A stretch of 64,000 nt of DNA. Source: Vitellaria paradoxa. Lineage: Eukaryota; Streptophyta; Magnoliopsida; Ericales; Sapotaceae. The stretch spans positions 49,365,812-49,429,811 of the forward strand of contig CM034239.1 in NCBI GenBank assembly GCA_019916065.1, in the 5' to 3' direction. The notes beneath the pieces are model-generated. The model did no database searches. It saw nothing but the letters and a program-made list of their open reading frames with translations, and was not told the DNA's origin. The position numbers were made by a program, and so were the translations under genes. Shown here piece by piece: positions 35,761 through 46,683 of this stretch. Each line of letters begins with the position of its first letter. Within the stretch, counting starts at the first letter, position 1.

Positions 35761-37067
35761 GGTTTTATTTGAAAACAATGACGTCAACCATAAAAACTTA
35801 TTAGAATGTCATTTTTACCCTTTTTTTTATCCTTTCATCATATGCAAAATAACTTAAAATACCCTTCAATTAAACCTTTAACCATTTAGAGGGATTTACT
35901 GTGTGTTCTCCCTCTCTTTAGCTGCCATCGGCTTGAACCCAGGACGGAATCACTCCAGAATTAAGAACAGGGGCTGAAGCTTTAACAGGATGGCCAATGG
36001 ATGGCTGGAAATTGTAGGGGGCTAGTTCATTGCCGCAATTTTTTTAAGGCAGCAGTAATGTTGTTTAGTCGTTAATTCATTATGGTGATTCGCCCTCACT
36101 TACGGCGGTGGCGACAGTAGTGATTGGCAACGGTGATTCACAACGGTGCGCCAGACTTAAGTCTGATGCCTTTTTTCTTCTTTCATTTCTTGCTGGTGTC
36201 GATGACTGTCAAGTTAGCACCTAATCTCAGGTGGCATCTCTTGGTCCTCCAACCCACGATCTTAAACTGCACCGCTGCGGTCAAATCCAATCAGAAACCG
36301 CCCTTGACCCGTTGAAAACCCCCCGACGAACCTCATCCCACGACACTCCGTAAGTCTCCACCAACTGTTTCTGGCGAGCTTTCTTGCCGTGGCCCTGGTA
36401 AAAGTTAGGGAACATTTGGGTGGTGATGGGAAAGGAGAGGTTGGGGGGCGTAATAAAAGGTGAGGTTGAGGGCATCGTAGAAAATTCCTTTGTCTTTGTT
36501 CTCGTTGTCGAGCTTGAGATCGAAATATATGGTGGTGTTGGCGGTGGAATTGGAAGTTTTGTTCAGAGCAAGAACCTCTAGACATGGAGATTTGTATTTA
36601 ATTTTTTTATTCTTTGATTTTATCATTTAAGATCAGTCTCCCAGTTGTATTTTGATTGCTTTTCAATTTTAATTGATCTTTGATTTTGATATATCGGCGT
36701 CAACGGAGAACCTAAGATGCCGCTGCGGACATTAAGAGGGCAATGATGCCAGAAAATCTTTTGGCGTGAATCTTTGGTTCAGTTAATGGGATTGGATTCC
36801 AATCTCCTGCCAGAGCCGAGGCGATAACGATTTTATTTTACAGTAGAGAGAGAGAGCAGAAAAGGAAGAAGGGTTATTTGGGTTAGTTAATTAAACTGAG
36901 GGTAAATTTGTCTATACATCAAATATTTAACGGAGTTAGGGTTAAAATTAACGAAGTGGGTGCAAGTGTTATCAACTTTTTAAAATAAGAGAGGTATTTA
37001 TAAATTTTAAATGTTAAGTGGATCCATGTGTAATTACCCAAGTATTTAGGGAATCTAAGTGTAATTT
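35632..37067. mobile_element. Mutator-like TIR element carrying a captured gene fragment (Pack-MULE-like), unit A only
   Basis: The left end AATTACACTTAGACTCCCTA and the reverse complement of the right end AATTACACTTAGATTCCCTA start inverted repeats of about 90 bp that stay similar through the CTTATTTT block. Between them lies 1.2 kb of G/C-richer DNA that includes a broken NDR1/HIN1-like gene piece. In unit B the flanks join without it (about 59275-59300). Long TIRs plus a host gene fragment fit a Pack-MULE; no transposase is present and a target-site duplication is not clear. Confidence 0.7.
36181..36595 (-). pseudogene. Captured NDR1/HIN1-like (LEA_2) gene fragment
   Basis: On the minus strand the blocks NKTSNSTANTTIYFDLKL and DNENKDKGIFYDALNLTFYY (about 36585-36460), then FYQGHGKKARQKQLVETYGV and SWDEVRRGVFNGS (about 36410-36310), then AAVQFKIVGWRTKRCHLRLG and ANLTVIDTSKK before a TGA near 36182 follow the order of the C-terminal LEA_2 domain of plant NHL proteins. 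The blocks lie in three frames, so at least two frameshifts separate them. The N-terminal membrane segment is missing. The whole fragment lies inside the TIR element 35632-37067. Confidence 0.75.
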
Positions 37068-38714
37068 ACTTTTATTTATTTTTTTTTTGAACGTGAAGAG
37101 AGTTGCATTTAATCATTACCATTAATTATAAAAATATATTATAAGATAATTTTATAGATTACAGTGAAGGTTGCACCCTCACCCCTTAATAATAAAAAGT
37201 TATAAAAACATTAATTATACATGATTTTTAAATTAAATTACACAGAGAGAAAGATTGACAGGCCTCAAACTTCTCTCGTATTATTATACCAAATATATCT
37301 AAATAGATCTTCTAAGCCCTCATCAAACACAATAATTTCTCGGCCAAATCTCTAATACTACTCTATCATTTTCTTCTATATCAAAGGAGAATATTTTAGT
37401 ATGTCTATCTCTCCACTTTTCTGAATAAAGTTCGGGACCCTTTGTTATTGATTGATATGTATATTAATTGTTGCCAAGTTTTTCAATTTATGTAAATTTG
37501 TAATTATAAATTTCATCAATGGCTCTCCCCTAAATAAATAGAAATTCAATTTATTATACATATTATTTGTGTATATATATATATATATTTATGTATTATT
37601 TAGAGCTTAATTAAATAAGAAGTTTATTCTGTCCCTACCCATCACATCACTGTGGATAAACTCATATCAAAGCATTGACTACTTACCCACTTAATGGTTA
37701 AACATTTATATTCAATCCCTTCCAAAAAAAATGCAAGTAGTTGTTTTTTTCCTTCCGTGTATTATTTTCGTTCCTAGCAATATTTAGCAACAGTATGTAT
37801 ATTTATATGCTTGCTTTTACCCAGAAACAACACTAATTGATAAAGAAGTTTATTGCAATTAAGTTTCGTTATCACAAATATGGGGCGTGTACAATTGGCC
37901 GAATGTAACAGCTAGGTTTCAGTACAAAGCGAATTAAAGAATATACTTTCATGTATACAGCATCAGCATGAACTATAGTATGAAACATATATACATAGAC
38001 GTATATTCAACTGACTTAATTAATGAATCAAACAGGACCTCGCAACCTCGATAATTTGTAACAGAAAATACAATACTTTGCGTGTAAGGAATTCCTAGGG
38101 AATGGAAGCTTGAAAACGGCCTTGTCCGTTATATATATGGTAAGGGTAAGTATAAGGGCCATGACCAAGAGCTTTGCATATATATTCTTATTCTTTCTCG
38201 CGGAGCTAACCTTTTCCCACGCGATTTCTTGTTTATGCCATGCTACGTTGGAATATGAATTTGTGGAGAAATACTTAAAAAAAAAAAAGTGTGAAGAAAA
38301 AATGTAAAAAAGAAGGATAAAGAAAAAGGTTAAATTCCTTTCATTTTCTCTCTTTTCTTTTTTTTTTTTTTTTGGGTAAATTTTGAAATCAACGTCCAGC
38401 GCTCATGTCCATTAATTGATCGGATAGAATGTACGACATCATGGGTTCGATCATATGAGTTCTTCCTTAATTAGGTGTGATTATGCTTCTCGAATGATTG
38501 CACTGGTGCAGTGTAATACAACAAAATTAGGAGGTTGGTGACAATTGTACTGTTTACAGATTATACAAATCCAAAAAATAATTTCTTATTTAACGTGTGT
38601 TTAGAATAATAAAAAATGAAATAAAATGAGATAAATTATAAATTCGTAATTCGTGCAGTGAGATAAAAAGTAAATAACTTTTACAAATTTAAAAAAATTT
38701 TCATAAGTTTATAA
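37068..38714. other. Intergenic, shared by units A and B
   Basis: AT-rich DNA conserved with about 59290-61200 of unit B, including an (AT)n run near 37570 and blocks such as CTGTCCCTACCCATCAC and AAGAGCTTTGCATATATATTC. No open frame is conserved between the copies, so I see no gene here. Confidence 0.5.
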
Positions 38715-38719
38715 CAAAC

Positions 38720-39319
38720 TGTAATGAACCCAAATTAATGGGTCCACAAACTAGTTAGTTAAGATTAATTGGTTAGTTAGGGGGTATTTGGCAACCTAAA
38801 AATTAGTAAAAAAATACCAAAAGTTAATTTTTGAGTGTTTGTCAAAACCACAAGTTTTGCCACTTTTTTGATTTGTTACAGTAAAAAGTACCACTCTATC
38901 ATTACATTTTTTTGATTTGCTACAGTAAAATACATACCAAACACCCAAAAGTTACAACTTTTTTGCTTTGCTACAGTAAAAAATTTACCAAACACCCAAA
39001 AGTTACTAAAAAAATACTAAAAATTCCACTTGGTTCAACCAAACACACAAAAAAGTACAAAAAAAAACACCCAAAAACTACCAAAACTTAAGTTTTTTTT
39101 TAACTTCCAAACACCCTCTTAGTTAGTATGGTTATAATAGAATCTATAAATATGGGCTATTGTAAGGAAAAAAAATTTATTATGGAAAAAATAATTTTAG
39201 AAAATTTCTCTTTTTAAGAGGCACGGGAGTTCTCAAATTCTCCCATTTTCCTTTGACTTTCTTTTCTATTTTTCTCTAATTTTCTCATTATCCAAATAGA
39301 AAGAAATTGGGTCCTCACA
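38720..39319. mobile_element. Solo LTR (interrupted by a MITE), unit A only
   Basis: Starts TGTAATGAACCC, ends GGGTCCTCACA and is flanked by a 5-bp duplication CAAAC (38715-38719 and 39320-39324). Unit B shows the empty site around ATAACAAATCAAACGG (about 61210). A TATAAATATGGGC block lies inside. Without the nested element at 38781-39118 the LTR is about 262 bp. No internal retrotransposon sequence remains. Confidence 0.85.
38781..39118. mobile_element. hAT-like MITE nested in the solo LTR
   Basis: 338 bp flanked by an 8-bp duplication TTAGTTAG (38773-38780 and 39119-39126), the length typical of hAT elements. The left end is GGGGTATTTGGCAACC; the right end, reverse-complemented, is GAGGGTGTTTGGAAG. 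The interior repeats GATTTGCTACAGTAAAA-like words three times. Non-coding. Confidence 0.85.
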
Positions 39320-39725
39320 CAAACCAAATGGAGCCTTAATGTCTTTTTTCTTATATACACTATGGATAACCAAAACAAGAAATGTAGGAAATTATGGAAA
39401 TTATTTGAAGAGTTTGGAAAGTTAATTAGTCGGAACGCTTCTGTTTTGTTTCACTGTTAGATTATTTAACTTCCTGTTACGTCCTTGTTTTTCAATTTAT
39501 AAAAATTGTGTTTCGTCGTCTTAAAAAAAAAAAATACACATGCATGTGTTAGGGTGTGTTTGATTGACAAAAAATTGATCAAAAAATATAATAAAAATAG
39601 AAAAATGTGACACAAAGATAATACATAAAAAATTTTGATTAGAAGAAAGTAAAAAAAATTTGTTAAAATTAGTATATTTTAGTATATTTTGGTGCCCCCA
39701 AACGGGGCCTTAGTACACACCTTAC

Positions 39726-39935
39726 TTGGGAGAATGCCTCTTTGCTCATTTTCAAGGGAACCCAGGAGAGCAAATTAGTCCCACAACTTCTACTTGTGTT
39801 CGGAAAAGCATCAACCATATCCAGTCTCCAGTCTATCCATTTATCCAAAGCTCGGCTAAGGCTAATTTTCAGTGCCAAACACCACTTGGGGGGAATCAAT
39901 TTAAATCCCAATAGAACATATGAAAACCGCATCAA
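39726..39935 (-). other. Exon-like conserved ORF of unknown identity, unit A
   Basis: The minus strand is open through RALDKWIDWRLDMVDAFPNT and CGTNLLSWVPLKMSKEAFSQ and then meets a donor (CAA|GTAAGG, GT at 39725). The unit B copy (61471-61620) keeps the same frame and a stronger CAG|GTAAGG donor, with mostly conservative changes. In unit B a TAG replaces the TGG codon at the 5' side (WCLAL block). I do not recognise the family. No partner exons were found on either side, so it may be a relic exon of a lost gene. Confidence 0.4.
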
Positions 39936-40129
39936 AGTACAGTCTATCAGTAACCTATCTAAAGATCTGCATCTTTCAAATTAGGAGGTTAATTATTATT
40001 ATTATTTTTTTAATATGACTCAAAGTGTCTGGACTTGCACATCCCGATTAATTCATAAAATTAACGGTCAAATAAACTTTCAATAAACTTGAGAAAACCC
40101 AAAATAATGAACACAGAAAAATAAATCCC

Positions 40130-40237
40130 AAAAATATAAATATCCAAAAATAACTCTTAATTATCTTATGAAATTTTGTAATTTTATTGAAATATTTTGT
40201 AATATATTTAAAAATTATGTTTTGTCCATAAAAAATA
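40130..40237 (+). mobile_element. Helitron 3'-part fragment, left piece, start of unit B
   Basis: AATATAAATAT, TAACTCTTAA and AATATTTTGTAATATATTTA match about 19647-19735 of the intact Helitron. This piece marks the duplication junction. It is cut at about 40237 by a TIR element and resumes at about 42384. Confidence 0.75.
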
Positions 40238-42383
40238 GGGTTAATTGTACTCTCTGCACTTAGGGACCGATTGGATGGTGCTAAAATTTTAGAGGGATAA
40301 GTTTTAGAGGAGGCATAAAATAAGAAGGGATATTATTTTTAGAAGGTTGACCCACATTGATGTGATGTTTATGAAAGGGGATAACTTTTGACTTGATTTG
40401 GATGTTTTATAAATAAGAGGAGGTGAATGATGATAAAAAGAGTCAAATGACTCTTTTACCCTTGTGATGTCCCAAACTTGGTTACCCATTAAATTAAACT
40501 TGGTTATCCAAGCTTAATTATATGTTTATGTTAATTATATAATGTGAAAACTAATTAGTACAAATTAATTTTAGACAAATTAATTATAAATAAATTATGT
40601 TATTAATAAATTAAACTTTATAAAATATATAAATTCATTTATTAGACAATAACATCTCAATTTATCCGAAACTTTCTTGGCCGCTTATTTTTTTTCTCCT
40701 TATTTAAAAAATATCAATATATGCGTAATTTTGTATAAATTTGCTAAAAAATAATATTATTATATTTGCTAAAAAATAATATTATTATCTTAAAATCACA
40801 TCACCTCCTATTTGGAAAAAATATTTTTTTTTAATCATACGACTCCCTATTTGGAAAAAAATTATATTTTTTTATTTTTATTAATATAATTTTTGAAAAC
40901 ATTTTTCCATTAGAAAAAAAAAGAATTTATTTCTAATATAAAATACATTTTGTAGGTGAGAAGGAGGATGAGAAGGGGCATAATGGTCCAATTTAGTCCA
41001 TATAAGAGGCAATAATTTTTGGAGAGCTCAAACCCTCTCCAAAAATAATACACCTTCTTCCAAGATTAAGAAGGGAGGATAATTTTTAGTGGAGAGATTT
41101 TATTTCCCAAATCAAGCAAAAAACACCACATCAAAGCTTATAAGGGTGTATTATTTATGGAGGCCATATTTCGTTGCATCCAATCGGCCCCTTAGGTCAA
41201 AAATCACTTAGACCCTCTCAACTTCAATGTTATGCATTAATACCTCATGTACTGTTTACCAAAGTGCAAACCTTAATACTGTTAAATTAACTGATAAAAT
41301 TACAAAATTACCCTTTTCTTTTTCATCACTCTCTTCTCTCTCCTCTGTTCTACCCTCTTTCTCTTCAACCAAGAAAACTCAAATCAAACCAAAACCCTAA
41401 TCACACAAATCTTCGTAGAAATCTTAATCAAAATCCAAATCAAAATCAAATATAAGAAACCAAAACTCAGCGAGATGTAAGAATATCGACTAGAACAAAT
41501 ATAAGCAACAAGTGCACATACACATACATATATATACACATGTATACATGTATTTATGTGTGTGTATAGATTGACTTGTAGGTTGGGTTGTAAATCACCG
41601 GTTACCCAAATGAGTAAAGGTTGAAATCTGAAATTAAAATATCAACTAACTACTAAATTCAAGGCTCATAGAGTAATGATTTTCAAAAACATTAACAGCT
41701 TTACAACTTTTATAGTTTCATTGTATAATTTTCCTCGTTATTATCTCCAAAATCAAAATCAAAAATTAAAATTAAAATCAAATATATGAAATCAAAACTT
41801 ATTGAGATGCCAAAGTATCGACTAAAACAAAAATAAGTAACACATGCACACACACATACATATATATATATATACACATGTATACATGTGTATATATATA
41901 TATATATGTAAAGATCTGAACTTGCAGGTTGGCATGTGTATATATATATATATGTATGTAAAGATCTGAACTTGCAAGTTGGCATGTGTATATATATATA
42001 TATGTATGTATGTAAAGATCTGAACTTGTAGGTTGGGGTGTGAATCATCGGCTACTTAAAAGAGTGAGGGTCGAAATCTGAACGCAGGAAAAAAGAAGTA
42101 GAGAAGATGAGATTTATGTGACCTTCGATGACTTCTCCCACACCTTCGATTTGAAGTTTCAGACAAAAGAGAAGACGATGACACACACACAAGTCTATTC
42201 ATTCTTTTTTTTTTTTTTTGGAATATTAACAAATGAAGCACACGCGCCATTATTTTTCACAGATCCATCCACATTTTTCACTTTAATGAATAGTACAGGA
42301 TATTAGTGCATAATATTAAAATTAAGAAGATTTAAGTGATTTTTGACGTTAAGTATAGAAGGAGTGTAAAATCAATTAATCTT
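40238..42383. mobile_element. TIR element inserted in the unit B Helitron fragment
   Basis: The left end reads GGTTAATTGTACTCTCTGC and, after the nested element, GTCAAAAATCACTTAGACCC. The right end, reverse-complemented, reads GATTAATTGATTTTACACTCC and CGTCAAAAATCACTTAAATC. This gives long inverted repeats. The interior holds a roughly 350-bp segment present twice (about 41395-41640 and 41770-42080; CGACTAGAACAAA and CGACTAAAACAAA blocks) with (TA)n runs and short units of TATATGTAAAGATCTGAACTTG. Non-coding. Removing it restores the Helitron alignment. Confidence 0.65.
40263..41191. mobile_element. PIF/Harbinger (Tourist-like) element nested in the TIR element, 929 bp
   Basis: The ends GGGACCGATTGGATGG and, reverse-complemented, GGGGCCGATTGGATGC are flanked by TTA (40260-40262 and 41192-41194). 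GGG/CCC ends with a 3-bp TTA duplication fit PIF/Harbinger. Outside it the host element reads GCACTTA|GGTCAAAAATC when joined. No transposase frame is visible. Confidence 0.75.
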
Positions 42384-42427
42384 AAAAAATATTATTTAAT
42401 TCTATACATCATGCGGATCAACGCTAG
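42384..42427 (+). mobile_element. Helitron 3' terminus, unit B
   Basis: TTATTTAATTCTATACATCA ending GGATCAACGCTAG before a host T matches the 3' end of the Helitron at 19782. This is the CTRR terminus of the duplicated fragment. Confidence 0.7.
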
Positions 42428-42693
42428 TACGAATATATAATAATAAAGGGCAAATTTAAAAAAATAAAACCAAACAAAACAAAAAAGACGTCTGTTGATT
42501 TTGCCTCCCAAAAATTTAGAAACCACTCAGGCAAATGAGCCTAATAGTCGTGCTTACAAGCTGAGAGCTTCTCAAAATTTTTCCAAAACTCCAACATTGT
42601 TTTGCTCACATTTCCCAATATGCTTCAGGCCACCAAGAACAAGATAGCAAATTGAAAAAAATCAATACTTAAATATGTGCCATTATGTATGTA

Positions 42694-42907
42694 TGTTAAG
42701 TTTGGTATTATATATATTTAGTATTATATTTAGAATCTTGTAATTTATGGATTCCTTATTATGTATCATACCATAATTAGGATTACTATCCATATCATAC
42801 TAGGATTAGGGTTATTGTCCCGCTTATATAAGGGACCTTGTATCTTGTATTCAAAACATATCAATAAACAAGATTTCTTTTCCCAATTCTTTTCTTTTCT
42901 TCTAACA
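42694..42907. mobile_element. Solo LTR, 214 bp, beside ψSR45 exon 1 (unit B only)
   Basis: Starts TGTTAAGTTTGG, ends TTCTTCTAACA and is flanked by ATGTA (42689-42693 and 42908-42912). Unit A has the empty site GATGTATGTAAACGAGG (about 20038-20054). It contains a TATA-like CTTATATAAGGG and an AATAAA. The size and ends suit a small Copia or TRIM LTR. It sits 19 bases beyond the exon's donor site, in former intron 1. Confidence 0.88.
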
Positions 42908-42926
42908 ATGTAAACGAGGAAAGAAC

Positions 42927-43120
42927 CTTTTTCTCCGGCGAGGAGGGCATCGACTACGGTAACTGACGCTATGAGAGAGAGAAGAAGAAGAAGATGATAA
43001 AGATCTGGACCTGGACAGCGATCGGGAGCGGGAGTCAGAGCCAGTGTAGGATCGAGACCAAGACAAACGTGAATCAGACCCCGACGAGGTAGCCGGACGA
43101 CCACGGCCTTGGTTTGTCAC
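42927..43120 (-). pseudogene. Orphan SR45 exon 1 (start codon lost), unit B
   Basis: Matches SR45 exon 1 (20062-20252) over its full length, with one extra Ser codon and several changes in the RS region. The donor (AAAG|GTTCTT) is kept. The ATG has become GTG at 43118-43120, because plus-strand TTTGCCATGG is here TTTGTCACGG. No other SR45 exon exists in unit B: the duplication began in intron 1, so transcription from this promoter would run into unit A's tail. The upstream CT/CGCG tract is partly kept. Confidence 0.9.
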
Positions 43121-43752
43121 GGTTGCTTCACACTACACGGAGAGAAATGAAACCCTCGGCTAAACCCTAACGAAAAAGAGAGAGTGCGCGCGCCCATACA
43201 TGGCCAAACCCACACAACTTTTTCGTAACTATTTCACCATTTTTTCCTCTATTTTTCTTCCACTTTTCTTTTTCTTGTACCCTTTTATTCACACTAAAAG
43301 CCGTTTGGGGAACTTTTAACTTCCTCCGACTTTTAATTTTCTCAATCTTTTTAATCTTTTTAAATTTTATAAATTTTTATCAAATACTTAAATTTATTAA
43401 AAATTAACACACGATAATATTAGGTATGTTTTGAGTTGTATAAAAGTGCATAAAATAAAATAAAATTATAAAAATAAATATCTCGTAATTTATTACAGTG
43501 AGTGAATAATTTAAATTTTACTGTCTCATAATTTATATTTATAAAAATTTATAAGATTTTATTTTATTTTATTTAGTTTCAAACGGGACCATTATAATCT
43601 TAATACTCTAAACATACTTTAAAATAGTTAAGAAAAATAATTTTATACTTTTTGTTGGAACAGAAAATATTAATAAATTTTTAAGAACGTGCGTGTGGAC
43701 AAAAATAAAATATTAATTTATATTTATATTTTAATTATTCTTTTCACTTTTT

Positions 43753-43976
43753 ATGAGAGTCTGTTTAAAAAAGCTGACTAGTAGTTGGATTTTTTTTAGT
43801 TTCAATAGTACTTAATCAATTTTACTCTCTTACATTTTAACTTTCTTTCAAACTTTCAAAAGTAAAAATATTAAATTAACAAAAACTACCTTTTCAGATA
43901 AAAAAAAATCACTTTTTTTTCTTTCCCAAACACAAAGTTAACTAGCTAATTTTTTTACTTCCCAAACCAAACCCCA
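43753..43976. mobile_element. MITE (AGTCTGTTT/CCCAAACCAAACCCC ends), unit B only
   Basis: Shares GCTGACTAGTAGTTGG, ACTCTCTTACATTTTAAC, AACAAAAACTACCTT and TTCCCAAACACAAA with the element at 51986-52388. Unit A lacks it at the matching position (about 21290). Non-coding, about 224 bp; the exact ends are uncertain. Confidence 0.6.
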
Positions 43977-44280
43977 ATTTTTTTAAAGATATATGTAGTA
44001 TTATAATGATTAAAATACATTAAATTATTGCAACCATGTGATGACTTTCTGATAAATAAAATGATTGTGTATAAAATTGTTTTAAAAAATTTATATAAAA
44101 AAAATATAATTGTATCACATTCAATTAGAAAAATGCTTTATTGAAATTAAACGAGCAATTTTTTCGTTGAATAGATTAAAAACGTAGACATCCAACCTGA
44201 AAAAAAAAAAAAGGAAGGCAGGCTTACCATATATCAAAGATTTACTAGCCATATAGATCAGAACTCATGGCCAAATCTTT

Positions 44281-44327
44281 ATAGAAAAAACAAAAAAAAA
44301 CAAAAAAAAAAAAAAAAAAAAAAAAAC
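44281..44327. repeat. A-rich tract downstream of NAL1-B
   Basis: A run of almost only A with a few C, about 47 bp, just beyond the ancestral stop of NAL1-B. Unit A has only a short A-run at the same place (about 21905-21914), so it expanded in unit B. Confidence 0.8.
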
Positions 44328-44537
44328 GGTTCCTTTGTCAATGCCACAACTTTAAGAGGCAACAATCGTTGGTACATAATATACATTCGGGAAAAATAGC
44401 AAGGAAGTTACGAAATCCATGCACAAAATTGAAAGTTCCCCGAGACAAAGGCTTAACTTGAAGCAACAAGTAAGAACTCATTTCAACTTTCATGCACTTG
44501 GTGGGTGGGATCTGAACGCTTTCTCTTGGGCTCATTG

Positions 44538-46643
44538 TCACCCCAATTGCAGTCCCAATTGCAGTGAAACACATATATCCTCGTCAGGGTCAGCTCTAAG
44601 TGCAGAGAGGTTCTCTGATGCGAGCTTCCCCTGTTTGTTGTTCTGGTGCAGTGGAGACGTTCCATTGAAGCTTGGAATAAACTGGTGTTCAATGCTTGGA
44701 CCGATATTGATCTTGTCTTCCAAATGGAACTCGGTTTCAGTTGACGATCCAGCTCCATCTTCTGAAGGGATGTGCGGGATGCGAAGACCAAGAGGCTCCA
44801 CTTTGTCCTTTGGGAGCATTATGTCGGGAGGTGAAGAATCCCTAACTGTTGAGCCAACTCCTGTTGCCGAAGGAGCTCTCTGCTCTTGTACTGCTACTGC
44901 AAATAACAACGTAAACAAAATCAGAATCGGATTATAAAGTCGCAGCATGAAGTGGGGGGGGGGGGGGAACACTAGTGGTTATTTCGTTGGTACGTGTACT
45001 ATGGCTCCCATTGTACCCAAATTACCAAACTGCGTACTTTTCTGGGGCCAGCCCCTTTTCAGAGTCCAAGATGCAGCTGTATTTCAGCTCTTTTTAAAAT
45101 GAAAAGAACAGCACTCCTATCTCCACTCTAAAGGGAAAACAAAATATTAGCACAGTAAAGAAAAATCAGAATTAAGCAACACACCAATGCTTTGGGAGTC
45201 CCAATAACGCTATTCTAGCTGAAATGAATAGCCTTTCTCACAACTGACGAGGAACTGTATGTTTATGTATATATTCAGGAAATGGAAGTAGGAAAATGGG
45301 CGATGAAAATCAGAACGTCAAAACAATACGTCTAACATTGCATTAACAGTATATAACACTAAAGCAGCATAGCTTTAAAAAAAAAAAAATTTATTGGATG
45401 TTTGGGGAAATGAAGAAAACCTTTTAGGGCTTCATTATTTGTGATGAGATCAAGTTCAAGGAGATTGAGCAAGCGACCAAGATCGACCCCACTTGTCCAA
45501 TTCTCCGGAGGTTGACCAACTTTCAACTTAAGTCGGCCCCTGTTAGCAGTTCCACCCCATATGATCCCAATTGGCCTAGGCTTCTCCCTAGTCTCACCCT
45601 TTAATATGATTAGGCTTCCACTGTCTCCTTCAAGATCAAACATCTGTTGGTTCTCACCCACAACAAGAAAATCTGTTAAAAAACATATCCCTTTCTCATC
45701 ATTGTACTCGAGGGCATAAGCCAAAATAGTTCCACCTGTCAGGCCAGAACTTCTTCCAACCTTCATCACTTGCTTTCCAATAAGGCTATTGATTGGAGAC
45801 TGCAAATCTATAATTTTCACATCTCCAATCTCTCCAACACCTTTCACCAAAGTAGTTACAGTGGAAATGTCAAAATCGTCAGCGAAAGGGATGAATGCCC
45901 CATCTGCTCTAACAAATGTCTCTGCAAATGACATATTGTAATTGGTTTGTGAGGAATGAGGACATAAGCAGAACATCAAAACATTTGAAACCTCATTTAG
46001 CATAAGTGCAAAAGTAGCAAGGAGAATTTATGCAGTTAAAGATCTAAAAGGTTAGATATTCCTAGCATATTACAAATTGTAATATGGGTAACTAGAAAGT
46101 TAGATATGAAGGAAAAATGATCATGCTAAATATACATATAGCCTAGTTGATACCCAATTTATCTTTCTGTTCAGTTGATTCAATTGTCAACGGAATGATC
46201 CATAGAGGGCAGGCACTAAAACTCTAAAAAATTACCTGCTGAAAAGTACTTAAACGTCACCGACAACAAGTCTTAAACTTGTTTCAGGATGACTTTCCTC
46301 AACAGGGCTAACTAAGCCATGAAGACAAAGTGTTCAAAGACCAATGTGTTTGTTTTGGGAGAAAATGGGGAGGAAGGAAAAGGGAGAGGGAGAAGGAAAA
46401 ATGGGAGGAAGGATAGTTTGTGTTCAGTTTGGAAAGAAAATGGGAAGGGAAAAAAAGGTTAGGGGAAGAAAAATGGTGCATTTTTTGTACCGTCCATTGT
46501 TGGGCAGAAAAGGGAGGAAAAGAGAGAGAAGAGGAGGGCGGAGGAAAGAGAAAAAGGGAAAGAAGAGAGAGGAAGAGAGAGATTTTTGTTTCTTTCTGAA
46601 TTGTTGGTCCCACTTTATTTTTAAATAAAGTTTAAATTATTAC

Positions 46644-46683
<40 letters not shown>

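Larger units (their letters stand above)
19650..40125. repeat. Segmental duplication unit A
   Basis: This roughly 20.5-kb unit reappears head to tail as about 40126-61885. Shared landmarks in order: Helitron 3' end, SR45 exon 1, all five NAL1 exons and introns, the duplicated NAL1 5'-UTR segment, AT-rich TIR elements, SAUR, and an exon-like ORF at 39726-39935. At the right end, homology with unit B runs through a CACAGAAAAA block (about 40113) and then switches to sequence matching the Helitron at about 19650. The borders are accurate to perhaps 15 bp. Confidence 0.9.

Noticed and set aside
36262..36585. 107-codon minus-strand ORF rich in Arg, Pro and His
   Set aside because: It is an out-of-frame reading of the captured LEA_2 fragment; the recognisable blocks lie in the other frames.
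41710..42048. 112-codon ORF rich in Tyr and Ile
   Set aside because: Translation of (TA)n runs and short tandem units within a TIR element.
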